Positions 17,755 to 25,875 of a DNA stretch of 64,000 nucleotides are shown piece after piece. Source of the stretch: Bryobacteraceae bacterium (lineage in GTDB: Bacteria > Acidobacteriota > Terriglobia > Bryobacterales > Bryobacteraceae); NCBI GenBank assembly GCA_025928545.1, contig JAICJH010000003.1:62001-126000 (forward strand). Reading direction: 5' to 3'. The notes under the pieces were generated by a model. The model had not been told where the DNA came from and ran no database searches. It saw only the letters and a list, made by a program, of their open reading frames with translations. Numbering within the stretch: the stretch's first letter is position 1; the number at the start of each line of letters is the position of its first letter. Both the position numbers and the translations under genes were made by a program.

Positions 17755-18738
17755 TCAAACAGGTACGCCGAGTTCCGCCGCAACCTGCCGAATGTACTTT
17801 GCTCCCAACTGGAATTCTTCGTTCGTATTCCAGTGTTCCTGCATGAGAGGCACACCCGCTTTACTCACTTCCGCAATGTAGGCGTGATAATCGATGCCCG
17901 TGCCTGGCTGACCCGGTACGCCGCCTTGCCCCGCCGGCACTTCCTGGAAATTCACATTCACCTGCGGCACCCACTTCAGATCCTTGGCATGGCAGGAAAG
18001 CACCCGGCTACCGAGCTTCTGAAACGTTTCCCTGATTAAGGCGGTGTTGTTGTAGAAACGCTCCGGGGAATTGACGATATTGCAGATATCGATATGCACG
18101 CCGAAAGTTGTTCGGTCGATAGCGCGGATCAGCTCCAGGTAGGAATCGGGTCCGTTGGGAACATCCCAGGCTTTCATTTCGATCGAGAATTTTGCGATTT
18201 TGGGCTTAACCGCATCCACAATCTTGCGGCAGTTTTCCACTGTGCCATCGAAAAATTCTTTGGAGAGGTTTTTCGGATGCGGACCGGAGAGCGTACTTCC
18301 ATCGAATGAGCCGGCGATATCGACACAACATTTCACGCCCAGTTCGTCGGCAAGTTCCAGCTGCCGGGTGACGTATTCGATGTTGGCCTTGCGCGCGGCC
18401 GCGTCGGGAGTCATCATATTGCGCCACGCCCCTACCTCGGCAATGAGAACGCCGGCGTCGGAGAAGGCTTTGCGGATGGCGTTGACCCGGCCGGAATCCC
18501 CGGGGTTGGCATCCGGACAAAATGCGGAAGTGTAGCCAAGCCGCTTGTGCTCCTGCGCAAGAAGCGTCGGATCGTCCGTTTCACGATAGCCAGCCTGCCC
18601 GGCGATGGTGGAGACTGCCGCCACCCCCGGCAGAATTACATTGGCGCCGAGAGGCATGCGGGCCGTCGCACCTCGCAGACCGGACACGGCGGCCATGCCC
18701 GCAACGCCTCCGATGAAATGCCGGCGCGTTACGTTCAT
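17755..18738 (-). CDS. exported sugar phosphate isomerase/epimerase-like TIM-barrel protein
   Basis: 327 residues. 'MNVTRRHFIGGVAGMAAVSG' is a twin-arginine-type leader, so the protein is probably exported folded with its metal. The rest is a xylose-isomerase-like TIM barrel (AP endonuclease 2 family): 'QLELADELGVKCCVDIAG', 'KPKIAKFSIEMKAWD', 'TTFGVHIDICNIVNSPERFY' and 'VLSCHAKDLKWVPQ', which carry the usual Glu/His/Asp metal ligands. Its ATG follows the stop codon of the upstream paralogue with one base between, so translation is probably coupled. The substrate is unknown; related enzymes act on inositols or 3-keto sugars. Confidence 0.83.
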   Translation of the reverse strand: MNVTRRHFIGGVAGMAAVSGLRGATARMPLGANVILPGVAAVSTIAGQAGYRETDDPTLLAQEHKRLGYTSAFCPDANPGDSGRVNAIRKAFSDAGVLIAEVGAWRNMMTPDAAARKANIEYVTRQLELADELGVKCCVDIAGSFDGSTLSGPHPKNLSKEFFDGTVENCRKIVDAVKPKIAKFSIEMKAWDVPNGPDSYLELIRAIDRTTFGVHIDICNIVNSPERFYNNTALIRETFQKLGSRVLSCHAKDLKWVPQVNVNFQEVPAGQGGVPGQPGTGIDYHAYIAEVSKAGVPLMQEHWNTNEEFQLGAKYIRQVAAELGVPV

Positions 18739-18739
18739 T

Positions 18740-19993
18740 TCACGCCCAGCCGGATTGCGAGAAAGCCGTGCGAAGAACCAGAAGGTCCCGTTTCATGGCG
18801 CCGAGAACCTGAGCCCGCGGCAGCGTGATCGTATCGGCTGCGTTGTTCGCGCCGCCGTTCGGGTATTCCGCCTGAATTTCGATCGGGCCACTGAAGCCGA
18901 TATCCATCAGAATCTGTCCCAGCAGCGGCAGGTTATCGAGGCCTTCGCCCAGCGGCACTTGACGAATTCTCCACGGATTTGCCGCACCGCCGCCACCACG
19001 ACCACCACCTGCGGCAGCGCCGCCGCCACGGCCGCCTCCGCCACCGCGTCCACCGCTGCCACCGGCTGCGCCGCGTCCACCGCCCGGCCCGCCAGGTCCA
19101 CCACCCGGCAAACCAGGTCCGCCCGCACCAGCAACTGCGCCACGTCCGCCCCCGGGTCCACCCGGCCCGCCTGCGCCACCACTCCCACCCGCCGCGCCAC
19201 GACCGCCGCCTCTTCCCTGATTGAGCGACGCCGGCGTGCCCGTGAACGGTCCACCCCCGCCGGTAACGCCCAGATTGAGTTCAATCACGGAATCCTTCAC
19301 CGAAACGCCCGCAATGTAAGGCGCCGCCGCGCGCAGATTGAGATCCCAGCTTGCATAACCGGCATCCATCATGTGCCCTACATCGTAATGAAAACCAACG
19401 CGCTTCGGATCGAAATTCTTGAATACCGAAAGCAGATCCCAGATGGCCGACCCCACTGAGCCGCTCCCCGAATACGTGTGATACATCGCCGTCATTTTGT
19501 ATTTCTCGAGCAGCGGAATCAGCTTGCCGATCCGCACCTTTACGGCGTCCAGCTGCTCCTGAATCGGCTTACTCAGGTCATAGCGGAATGTTCCGCCCCA
19601 ATAGTGAGTGAGCCCCAGAGACGACGCCGTTTGCAGAATTTTCTCCGCATTCGGAGTATCGGCATCCGTGATCGTGCACCGCATCGTCGTAACGCGCAGC
19701 CCTTGTTTTCGGGCCGCATTAACGTAGGGCGCCAGATCGGTTCCGACCTTATCCGGGTCCACATGGCCGGGGTACGGCACCACAGTAATATCCAGACCGT
19801 CGTAGCCCATTTCCACAACCGCGGCCGCGACTTCGTCCGGGTTCCTGAGCCACTGCAAATGACGGGAATAGCCATCCACCATCAGCTTCTTGCCCGTAGC
19901 AGCCGCAGCCGGAGCCTGCGCCGCCGCCTGCGGGAGTAGCTGAGCCGACAGGGCCCCCGCCAGGCCGGAGTGGAGAAAGTCGCGTCTATTCAT
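18740..19993 (-). CDS. exported sugar isomerase/epimerase-like protein with large Gly-rich insertion
   Basis: 417 residues. 'MNRRDFLHSGLAGALSAQLL' is a twin-arginine-like leader. The TIM-barrel is recognisable ('VVEMGYDGLDITVVPYPGHV', 'LEKYKMTAMYHTYSG', 'KRVGFHYDVGHMMDAGYASW', 'PYIAGVSVKDSVIELNLG') and resumes at the end with 'PLLGQILMDIGFSGPIEIQ'. Between about residues 247 and 336 sits a low-complexity insertion almost entirely of Gly, Arg, Ala and Pro, which interrupts the barrel between a late beta-strand region and the last helix. It is upstream of and coupled to its paralogue at 17755-18738. The insertion may be a flexible loop; why the coding sequence has expanded there is unknown. Confidence 0.82.
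   Translation of the reverse strand: MNRRDFLHSGLAGALSAQLLPQAAAQAPAAAATGKKLMVDGYSRHLQWLRNPDEVAAAVVEMGYDGLDITVVPYPGHVDPDKVGTDLAPYVNAARKQGLRVTTMRCTITDADTPNAEKILQTASSLGLTHYWGGTFRYDLSKPIQEQLDAVKVRIGKLIPLLEKYKMTAMYHTYSGSGSVGSAIWDLLSVFKNFDPKRVGFHYDVGHMMDAGYASWDLNLRAAAPYIAGVSVKDSVIELNLGVTGGGGPFTGTPASLNQGRGGGRGAAGGSGGAGGPGGPGGGRGAVAGAGGPGLPGGGPGGPGGGRGAAGGSGGRGGGGGRGGGAAAGGGRGGGGAANPWRIRQVPLGEGLDNLPLLGQILMDIGFSGPIEIQAEYPNGGANNAADTITLPRAQVLGAMKRDLLVLRTAFSQSGWA
18985..19250 (-). repeat. low-complexity GGC/CGC-rich coding repeat
   Basis: The DNA consists of degenerate repeats of Gly, Arg and Ala codons on the minus strand, encoding a stretch such as 'GGRGAAGGSGGAGGPGGPGG'. The units are imperfect and vary in length, as expected from slippage expansion inside a reading frame. 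The frame is kept open throughout. Confidence 0.8.
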
Positions 19994-20002
19994 GATGGCC
20001 AG

Positions 20003-20008
20003 TTTATA
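20003..20008 (-). promoter_or_regulatory. candidate -10 box (TATAAA)
   Basis: Minus-strand TATAAA ends 9 nt before the ATG at 19993. It is the likely promoter of the isomerase pair, again with an almost absent leader. Confidence 0.4.
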
Positions 20009-20077
20009 TCAACTGTCCGGTGAAGGTCGCGGAAACAGCGGGTTTTTACGGTTACACCTCCGTTCCCAGCCGTACTG

Positions 20078-21484
20078 TCAGAAAGTTGCGCTGTTGAAAA
20101 ACTTGCCGAAGATTTCCTCTTCACTCGGTTTGTCTTCCGGAATGGGCTGGCTAACCCAGGTGACGTTCATGAAGTGTTTCACTCCAATGTTTTCGCTCGT
20201 GATGTTGCCGCCCCAGGTGCCGCAACCCAGGCTGGCGGTCATCGGCATTCCGTTCGTAAACGAACCCGCGTTGCCCCGAACCTGCGGTTGCCTTACCATG
20301 ATTCGGCTCACCGGGGCCATCAGCGCCAGTTGGTTGATGTGATCCGCATTGAACGAATAGATGCCGCACGAATGGCCTTTGCCGCCAACCTCGAAGATCT
20401 GCGAAACCATATTCAAAGCGGTGTCGAACCCGCGATAGCGAAAAATCGACAGCACCGGAGAAAGTTTCTCGCCCGAGAACACGTGCTCTTTCCCGATCTT
20501 GTCTTCCTTCACGATAATGAACTTCTTGCCGGCCGGAAGCGCAAATCCGGCTTTCTCCGCAATCACCGCCGCGGATCGCGCAACCGTTTCCAGCGTCCGA
20601 TGATTCTCGGCGTCCCACATCACAGCCTTCAGGCGCGCCTTGTCGTCCTCCGTCGCCAGATAGCCGCCCTCCTGCTGCAATTGTTCCAGGAAGCGGTCGT
20701 AAATGGAATCTTCGACAACCAGATTGCCATCGCATGAGCATCCCGAGCCGTTGTTGTGCGTCTTGCTGATGCGCGTGTTGGCGGCTGCTTCGGCAATATC
20801 GGACGTTTCGTCGATGATCATCGTGGCATTGCCGGCCCCGACGCCATAAGCCGGCTTGCCGGAACTGTACGCCGCCTTCACCATGGCCGACCCACCCGTC
20901 GCCACTGTCAGATCGCAAAGAGACATCAGCTCCTGAGCCAGCGGAATGCTGGGTTTCTCGATGCACTGGACGGCGTCTTCCGGGGCACCCTGTTTCTTCA
21001 GTGCGGCGCGCAGAATTCGGGTTGCTTCGAGTGCTGTACGTTTGCTTGCCGGGTGAGGAGAAAAGATCACCGCATCCCGGCATTTCAACGAATTGATGGC
21101 CATGGCAACCATGGTGACCACCGGGTTGGTGACTGGCAACAGACCGGCGATCACGCCTGCCGGTTTCGCATACTTGACGATGCCCTTTTCGGGGATTTCT
21201 TCAATCACTCCGATGCTCTTCTGTCGCAGCGCATCGCGCAGAATCCCGACGATCTTGAAGCGGCGCGCATTGCCGCCATCGGCATTCCCCATTTTGCTTT
21301 CATCGACGCTCATTTCGGTGAGCGCGACAAACGTCTTCTCATTGGCGGTAGCCCATGCAACCGCGCGGCAAAGATCGTCAACCCTGGCCTGGTCGTAGCC
21401 ATACATTGCCCGCATCGCGGTGCGGGCGTTTGTCAGCAGCCCTTCGGCTAATACTTTTTCTTCTTCAGTTACCGCTCTTGCCAT
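20078..21484 (-). CDS. CoA-acylating aldehyde dehydrogenase (EutE/SauS-like)
   Basis: 468 residues in the acylating branch of the ALDH superfamily, which converts an aldehyde + CoA + NAD(P) to an acyl-CoA or the reverse. Visible motifs are 'YAKPAGVIAGLLPVTNPVVT', 'DAVIFSPHPASKRTALEATR', 'DLTVATGGSAMVKAAYSSGK', 'PAYGVGAGNATMIIDETSD', a catalytic Cys in 'HNNGSGCSCDGNLVV' (about residue 250), and 'GEKLSPVLSIFRYRGFD'. The length and motif set fit stand-alone acetaldehyde or sulfoacetaldehyde dehydrogenases (SauS type). The substrate is not fixed by sequence. It is the last gene of a minus-strand cluster with a CoA-transferase and a CoA lyase. The start has GGAG upstream. Confidence 0.85.
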   Translation of the reverse strand: MARAVTEEEKVLAEGLLTNARTAMRAMYGYDQARVDDLCRAVAWATANEKTFVALTEMSVDESKMGNADGGNARRFKIVGILRDALRQKSIGVIEEIPEKGIVKYAKPAGVIAGLLPVTNPVVTMVAMAINSLKCRDAVIFSPHPASKRTALEATRILRAALKKQGAPEDAVQCIEKPSIPLAQELMSLCDLTVATGGSAMVKAAYSSGKPAYGVGAGNATMIIDETSDIAEAAANTRISKTHNNGSGCSCDGNLVVEDSIYDRFLEQLQQEGGYLATEDDKARLKAVMWDAENHRTLETVARSAAVIAEKAGFALPAGKKFIIVKEDKIGKEHVFSGEKLSPVLSIFRYRGFDTALNMVSQIFEVGGKGHSCGIYSFNADHINQLALMAPVSRIMVRQPQVRGNAGSFTNGMPMTASLGCGTWGGNITSENIGVKHFMNVTWVSQPIPEDKPSEEEIFGKFFNSATF

Positions 21485-21498
21485 ATTTTGATCTCCAG

Positions 21499-22638
21499 CT
21501 ATCTCTCAATAACGTCGTTAAGAATTTCGCTCGTATGCTGCCCGAACGCGGGCGCGGCGAATGGTTCCGGCCCCGGCGTCGCGCTGAATTTCAGCGCCTT
21601 GCAAAAACCCTCATACGTACCCACCGTCGGGTGATCCAGCGTCGTCACCAGGTTCTGATCGAGCACCTGCGGATGGTCGAACATTTCTTCAATCGCCCGA
21701 ACCGCGCAGCACGGCACCGCTTCACCGAAGACCTGCTCCCATTCGAGGGCGGTGCGCGTTTTCAGGGCCGCCTCGATTGCGGGAAGAATTTCGGCGGCAT
21801 GAACCGCGCGCTTGCGCACCGTATCGAACCGCGTATCGTCCGCCAATTCCGGCAACCCGATCAGAGTACAGAGCGACCGCCAGAAGTGCGGCGTGTTGGC
21901 CGAAATGTAAAGGCTCCCCTCTTTGGTCGGATGAATTCCGGTGACGCCGCCCGAGCGCAGATCCCGGTCCACCCCGGTTGCTTCATTCCGCGCCCGAACG
22001 AAACGGCCGGACTGCATCGCCAGCGCCGCCCCAAGTAGCGAAAGTCCGACATATTGACCTTCGCCCGTCCGTTCGCGATGAAACAACGCCGACGAAACGC
22101 CGCCGGCCAGCAGTGAAGCGGCATAGAAATCGACCACCGATCCCAGCACGATTTCCGGTTTCCCGCCCGCGCCCTGGAACGTACAGATGCCGGTGAAAGA
22201 CTGCAGCACCTGGTCGTAACCGGCTTTATCTTTCATGGCGCCTGTGTCGCCGTAACCGGTCAGCGCGCAATAAATCAGCCCGGGATGAGCCTGTCTCAAC
22301 TGCTCATACGCGATGCCAAGGCGTGCCGGCACCGCGGGTCGGAAGTTATGCACCAGCACATCGGCGGTTTCGAGCAGCCGCATGAAGACCGCCATTCCCT
22401 CCGGTTCCTTCAGGTTGAGAACGATCCCGCGCTTACTGCGGTTCGTCCCCAGAAATGCGCGCGACTCGCCTTCAAGACTCGATGGATAGTGACGTAAACC
22501 GTCGCCTTCCGGCGCTTCAATCTTGATAACGTCCGCACCCTGATCCGCCAGCAAGGAACACGCATATGGCCCGGCGACATAGGAACTCAGGTCCAGAACC
22601 CGTATGCCACTCAACGGTCCGCTGGGGTTAGAGGACAT
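21499..22638 (-). CDS. CaiB/BaiF family class III CoA-transferase
   Basis: 379 residues from the ATG at 22638 ('MSSNPSGPLSGIRVLDLSSY'); a longer frame exists upstream but runs inside the neighbouring gene. Class III CoA-transferase signatures: 'VLDLSSYVAGPYACSLLADQ', 'GADVIKIEAPEGDGLR', 'TNRSKRGIVLNLKEPEG', 'ADVLVHNFRPAVPARLG', and 'ALTGYGDTGAMKDKAGYDQV', whose terminal Asp is the expected acyl-anhydride nucleophile. It moves CoA between carboxylic acids. It overlaps the end of the CoA-lyase gene by 11 nt and lies 14 nt from the acylating dehydrogenase, so the three are almost certainly co-transcribed. Confidence 0.9.
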   Translation of the reverse strand: MSSNPSGPLSGIRVLDLSSYVAGPYACSLLADQGADVIKIEAPEGDGLRHYPSSLEGESRAFLGTNRSKRGIVLNLKEPEGMAVFMRLLETADVLVHNFRPAVPARLGIAYEQLRQAHPGLIYCALTGYGDTGAMKDKAGYDQVLQSFTGICTFQGAGGKPEIVLGSVVDFYAASLLAGGVSSALFHRERTGEGQYVGLSLLGAALAMQSGRFVRARNEATGVDRDLRSGGVTGIHPTKEGSLYISANTPHFWRSLCTLIGLPELADDTRFDTVRKRAVHAAEILPAIEAALKTRTALEWEQVFGEAVPCCAVRAIEEMFDHPQVLDQNLVTTLDHPTVGTYEGFCKALKFSATPGPEPFAAPAFGQHTSEILNDVIER

Positions 22639-23491
22639 TCGCCGTCCGGTCCTGCGCGGCCGCAATCGCGCGCGCATGGGCAATCATCGGCGCGTCGATC
22701 AGCTGGCCATCCACCACAAAAGCCTGCACACCACGTTCCGCTGCATCGCGCGCCGCGGCAAGCACTTTGCCCGCGTGTTCAATCTCATCCGCCCGCGGCG
22801 CAAATATTTCATTGGCGATTGCAATCTGGCTCGGGTGGATACAGCTCTTGCCCGCATAGCCCAGTTGCCGCGCCGCCTTCGCCTCCTCGCGGCAAAACTC
22901 GGGGTTCTTGATATCCGGAAACGCGGCATCGTATGCGGCGATTCCCGCCTCGCCCGCCGCCAGACGAACCGCCACCCGAACAAACTCCAGCGCCCTCGCA
23001 TTACGTCGCTCGATCCCCAGAGGCAAAAACAAATCCGCGAACCCAAGCTGAAGTCCCATGACGCGCGGGTCCGCGCAGGCTATTTCAGCCGCCAGACGCA
23101 AGCCTTTCGGAGATTCGATATTTGCCAGGATCCGGACTCTCCCGTCAGGCACCCCCAACTCGGAGCGCGATATGACATCGATCGCCGCCCGAACATCGTC
23201 CGCCGACTCAACCTTCGGGATATTGACGATATCCAGCCCCGCGCCGGCTAATTCCGCTACATCATCGGCGAACCATTCGGTCCGCAGCGCGTTGACCCGG
23301 ACAATCGCCACTTTACCGGCAAGTCCGGGATTTCGCAGAAACGAAGCAACTGAGGTGCGCGCGGCGCTCTTGCGTTCCGGCGCCACGGCATCTTCGAGGT
23401 CGAAGGAAACCGCGTCCGCCGCAGACGCTGCTGCCTTTTCAAATAGCTCCGGACGGGAACCCGGCACGAAGAGTTTGCTGCGAATGAGCAT
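22628..23491 (-). CDS. HpcH/HpaI aldolase / citrate lyase beta-like CoA ester lyase
   Basis: 287 residues, the usual size for malyl-CoA/citramalyl-CoA lyase-type enzymes (CitE-like). Motifs: 'LFVPGSRPELFEKAAASAAD', 'AVSFDLEDAVAPERKSAAR' (metal-binding Glu/Asp region), 'KVAIVRVNALRTEWFADD', 'GLDIVNIPKVESADDV', 'RILANIESPKGLRLAAEIA', 'VMGLQLGFADLF' and 'GYAGKSCIHPSQIAIANEIF'. Activity is reversible cleavage of a beta-hydroxyacyl-CoA to acetyl- or propionyl-CoA plus a 2-oxo acid; the exact substrate is unknown. It is the first gene of the minus-strand CoA cluster. Confidence 0.88.
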   Translation of the reverse strand: MLIRSKLFVPGSRPELFEKAAASAADAVSFDLEDAVAPERKSAARTSVASFLRNPGLAGKVAIVRVNALRTEWFADDVAELAGAGLDIVNIPKVESADDVRAAIDVISRSELGVPDGRVRILANIESPKGLRLAAEIACADPRVMGLQLGFADLFLPLGIERRNARALEFVRVAVRLAAGEAGIAAYDAAFPDIKNPEFCREEAKAARQLGYAGKSCIHPSQIAIANEIFAPRADEIEHAGKVLAAARDAAERGVQAFVVDGQLIDAPMIAHARAIAAAQDRTANVL

Positions 23492-23500
23492 GGAAAATGA

Positions 23501-23513
23501 ACGCAGACTGCGT
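23501..23513. promoter_or_regulatory. hyphenated palindrome ACGCAG-A-CTGCGT, candidate operator
   Basis: Perfect 6-bp arms around one central base, lying between a candidate minus-strand -10 (23526-23531) and the ATG at 23491. The position suits a repressor site at or just after the transcription start of the CoA-lyase/transferase/dehydrogenase unit. Confidence 0.35.
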
Positions 23514-23525
23514 CCGACTGGAGCG

Positions 23526-23531
23526 ATAATA
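23526..23531 (-). promoter_or_regulatory. candidate -10 box (TATTAT) of the CoA cluster
   Basis: Minus-strand TATTAT, 34 nt before the ATG at 23491. The predicted start of transcription falls beside the ACGCAG-A-CTGCGT palindrome. Confidence 0.4.
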
Positions 23532-23757
23532 GCACCCGGTTCAACCGCCGAACAAGCGTGTAACGGTCCATCCGCAGCCTCTGGAATGGCGTTACTTTTG
23601 TGCGATCCAGTGCCCGCTCCCTCAGACTCAGCGCCGCGCCGGGAGCTCCGTGTCCCGCCAGTTACGGCGAATCAAAGCGATTCTTTACTTGAGTTTGGCG
23701 ATGAGGCCGGCTTCCCCTGAATCGCCGCCCAGCCGCCGCGTCGCTACCGTTACGCGA

Positions 23758-23786
23758 TTGCCCACCCCCCGCCAAGTTGGTAGAAT
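23758..23786 (+). promoter_or_regulatory. candidate promoter TTGCCC-17 nt-TAGAAT
   Basis: A -35-like TTGCCC (23758-23763) and a -10-like TAGAAT (23781-23786) are separated by exactly 17 nt. They precede the ThDP-enzyme gene, giving a leader of about 29 nt. The rest of the 330-nt gap 23492-23821 holds the divergent promoter elements and no convincing gene. Confidence 0.5.
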
Positions 23787-23821
23787 CCCAGTTGCCACTC
23801 AACGAGAAAGCGTAAAACACA

Positions 23822-25615
23822 ATGACCGGAGCGATGTTCATAGCAGCGTGTCTCAAGCAGGAGGGCGTGACCAAAGTCTTTGGCCAGTGCGGACATACCA
23901 ACTATGCCCTGATCGACGCCTGCCGTCTTCACGGAATTGAGTACATCTCCTTTCGCCACGAGCAGATGGCGGCACATGCCGCCGACGCTTACTTCCGCGT
24001 GACACACAAGCTTGCGGTGCTGAATGTCCATCTCTCGCCGGGTATGACGAATGCGCTCACCGGTGTCGTTTCCGCAGCCGCGGACTGCACTCCCATGCTC
24101 GTCATCTGCGGCAACACCCCCGCCTATAACCACGCGCGCGAGCCCCACCAGGGCATTCGTTTTCACGCGGACGCGTCCCAGGGAGATATTTATCGCCCAA
24201 TCTGCAAACGCGTTTGGCGGGTTGACGACGTGAAGCTCTTCGCCGATGTCATGCCCCGCGCTTTGAACCTGGCCCAAACCGGCCGGCCTGGCGCGGTGCT
24301 GATCGATGTGCCGATGGATGTGTTCTCGGCTCAGATGGAAGCCGAACCAGTGACCGTTGCCAGACGGCCATCGCATGGAAAGTGCGCCGGTTCGCGCGCG
24401 GGGATTGCGGAGGCGGCGTGCCTGCTGTTGGCGGCTGCCAGGCCAGTCCTGTTTGCCGGAAACGGCGTGTTGCTCTCCGAGGCCAGCGACGAATTGAAGG
24501 AATTGGCTGAGTTGATGGATATCCCGGTGGCAACCACTCTCATCGGGAAAGGTGCGTTTCCGGAAAAGCATCCACTTGCCCTCGGGACGACCGGCATCTG
24601 GGGTACCCGACTCGCCAACGAAACCACGAAAGAAGCCGACGTGGTTCTGGCCGTCGGCACGGGCTTCGGTGAAGCCGATTGCAGTTCCTGGAATCCCGAT
24701 TACACATTTGCCTTCCCGCCCGCGCGGCTGATCCAGATCGATACCGATCCGCAGGAGATCGGCAAGATCTATCCGGTGGAAGTAGGCATCGTCGGTGACG
24801 CGAAAGAAACTCTTCGCGAACTGATCGGCCACCTGCGCGGCGAAAAGCGGCTCGCGGTGAACGGCGTTGCCCGCAAACGCGAACTCGAAAGCCGGCGGCG
24901 CGCCTGGGAAGCGGAACTTGTCGCGTCTCAGACCAATTCAGACAAGCCAATCCATCCCGCCAGGCTTTTGCGCGAGATCTCTGAGGCTGCGCCTGCCGAT
25001 GCGATTTATGTGACCGATGTCGGCTGGAACAAAAACGGCGCCGGTCAGCAGCTAAAGTGTTCGAAGCCCGGAACTTTCATTACCGCGGGCGGCATGGCCA
25101 CGATGGGCTTTTCACCGGCGGCCGCCATCGGCGCGAAGATCGGCGCTCCCGACCGCAAGGTGATTTGCCTCGTGGGCGACGGCGGCTTTCTATCCGTCAT
25201 CGGTGCTCTCACCACGGCGGTCGAGCTCAACGTACCTGTCCTCTGGATTCTGTTTAATAATTTCTGCTTTTCCACGATTCGTTCCGTCGGAGACCGCTAT
25301 TTCAAGAACACCTACGGCACGGAATTTATGAAGCCAGACGGCACGCCGTACAATCCCGATTTCATGCTGCTCGCCAAGTCGTTCGGCATCGAATCGGCAT
25401 TAGTGACAGAGCCTGCGGAACTTGGCGCAGCGCTGAAAACGGCAATCGCCGCCAACGTACCGTATCTGCTTGAAGTACGAACCCGCGCCGACGTCCCGAT
25501 GCCCCGTACCGGCTACTGGGACATCGCCGATTTTCTGGCGACCGGCAATGGTCCCGAGGCTGAAACTTCGGATAGCTCCGTGGTTACCGCGGAAGTTGAA
25601 ACTCCGGTCGGATAA
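23822..25615 (+). CDS. thiamine diphosphate-dependent enzyme, acetolactate synthase-like fold
   Basis: 597 residues with the three-domain layout of the acetohydroxyacid synthase/pyruvate oxidase family. The catalytic Glu is present in 'ISFRHEQMAAHAADAYFR' (near residue 45), which rules out a typical glyoxylate carboligase (Val there). The central domain includes 'ARPVLFAGNGVLLSEASDEL'. The ThDP/Mg motif is 'GDGGFLSVIGALTTAVELNV' ending in 'LWILFNN'. The C-terminal region contains 'MLLAKSFGIESALV'. It lacks the Xsc-specific segment 'GIGLGGFQE' recalled for sulfoacetaldehyde acetyltransferase. It is probably a 2-oxoacid or 2-hydroxyacyl-CoA decarboxylase/lyase or carboligase. Divergent orientation from the CoA-transferase unit suggests, but does not prove, a shared pathway. 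Confidence 0.82.
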   Translation: MTGAMFIAACLKQEGVTKVFGQCGHTNYALIDACRLHGIEYISFRHEQMAAHAADAYFRVTHKLAVLNVHLSPGMTNALTGVVSAAADCTPMLVICGNTPAYNHAREPHQGIRFHADASQGDIYRPICKRVWRVDDVKLFADVMPRALNLAQTGRPGAVLIDVPMDVFSAQMEAEPVTVARRPSHGKCAGSRAGIAEAACLLLAAARPVLFAGNGVLLSEASDELKELAELMDIPVATTLIGKGAFPEKHPLALGTTGIWGTRLANETTKEADVVLAVGTGFGEADCSSWNPDYTFAFPPARLIQIDTDPQEIGKIYPVEVGIVGDAKETLRELIGHLRGEKRLAVNGVARKRELESRRRAWEAELVASQTNSDKPIHPARLLREISEAAPADAIYVTDVGWNKNGAGQQLKCSKPGTFITAGGMATMGFSPAAAIGAKIGAPDRKVICLVGDGGFLSVIGALTTAVELNVPVLWILFNNFCFSTIRSVGDRYFKNTYGTEFMKPDGTPYNPDFMLLAKSFGIESALVTEPAELGAALKTAIAANVPYLLEVRTRADVPMPRTGYWDIADFLATGNGPEAETSDSSVVTAEVETPVG

Positions 25616-25617
25616 CC

Positions 25618-25875
25618 TCAATCCGGCAACTGATCTTCCGGGCTCGGGGGTACTCCCCCCGGGCGCGAGAGAAAAGCGATGGCCTTGTCACGGTCACCAC
25701 GACCGCGCCGGGCCCCGAAATAACTCTCCGCAGTCTGGATCGCGCTGAGCTTTTCAGCCGCCGCCATTACCAGGAACTGATTCATGCTGGTGCCGTCCGC
25801 TTCCGCAAGTTTCTCGATTGCAGCCTTCAGCGAAATGGGTAGCCGAAGTGGAAAGGTGGATACTCTGGTTGTCAT
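25618..25875 (-). CDS. ribbon-helix-helix antitoxin-like protein
   Basis: 85 residues. The N-terminal half reads as a ribbon-helix-helix DNA-binding domain: 'RVSTFPLRLPISLKAAIEKL' followed by 'DGTSMNQFLVMAAAEKL'. The C-terminal tail is basic then Pro-rich and could wrap the partner toxin. It overlaps the upstream PIN toxin gene by 4 nt (ATGA), the standard sign of coupled toxin-antitoxin genes. It is the second gene of the pair, the reverse of the usual order. It most likely neutralises the PIN RNase and autoregulates the operon. Confidence 0.85.
   Translation of the reverse strand: MTTRVSTFPLRLPISLKAAIEKLAEADGTSMNQFLVMAAAEKLSAIQTAESYFGARRGRGDRDKAIAFLSRPGGVPPSPEDQLPD

Noticed and set aside
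18985-19250. Apparent tandem DNA repeat that could suggest a satellite or CRISPR-like array
   Set aside because: The units are irregular, lie inside one open frame and encode Gly/Arg/Ala; there are no spacers of constant length.
23822-25615. Assignment of the ThDP enzyme as glyoxylate carboligase or sulfoacetaldehyde acetyltransferase
   Set aside because: The catalytic Glu is present (carboligase has Val), and the segment I associate with Xsc is absent.
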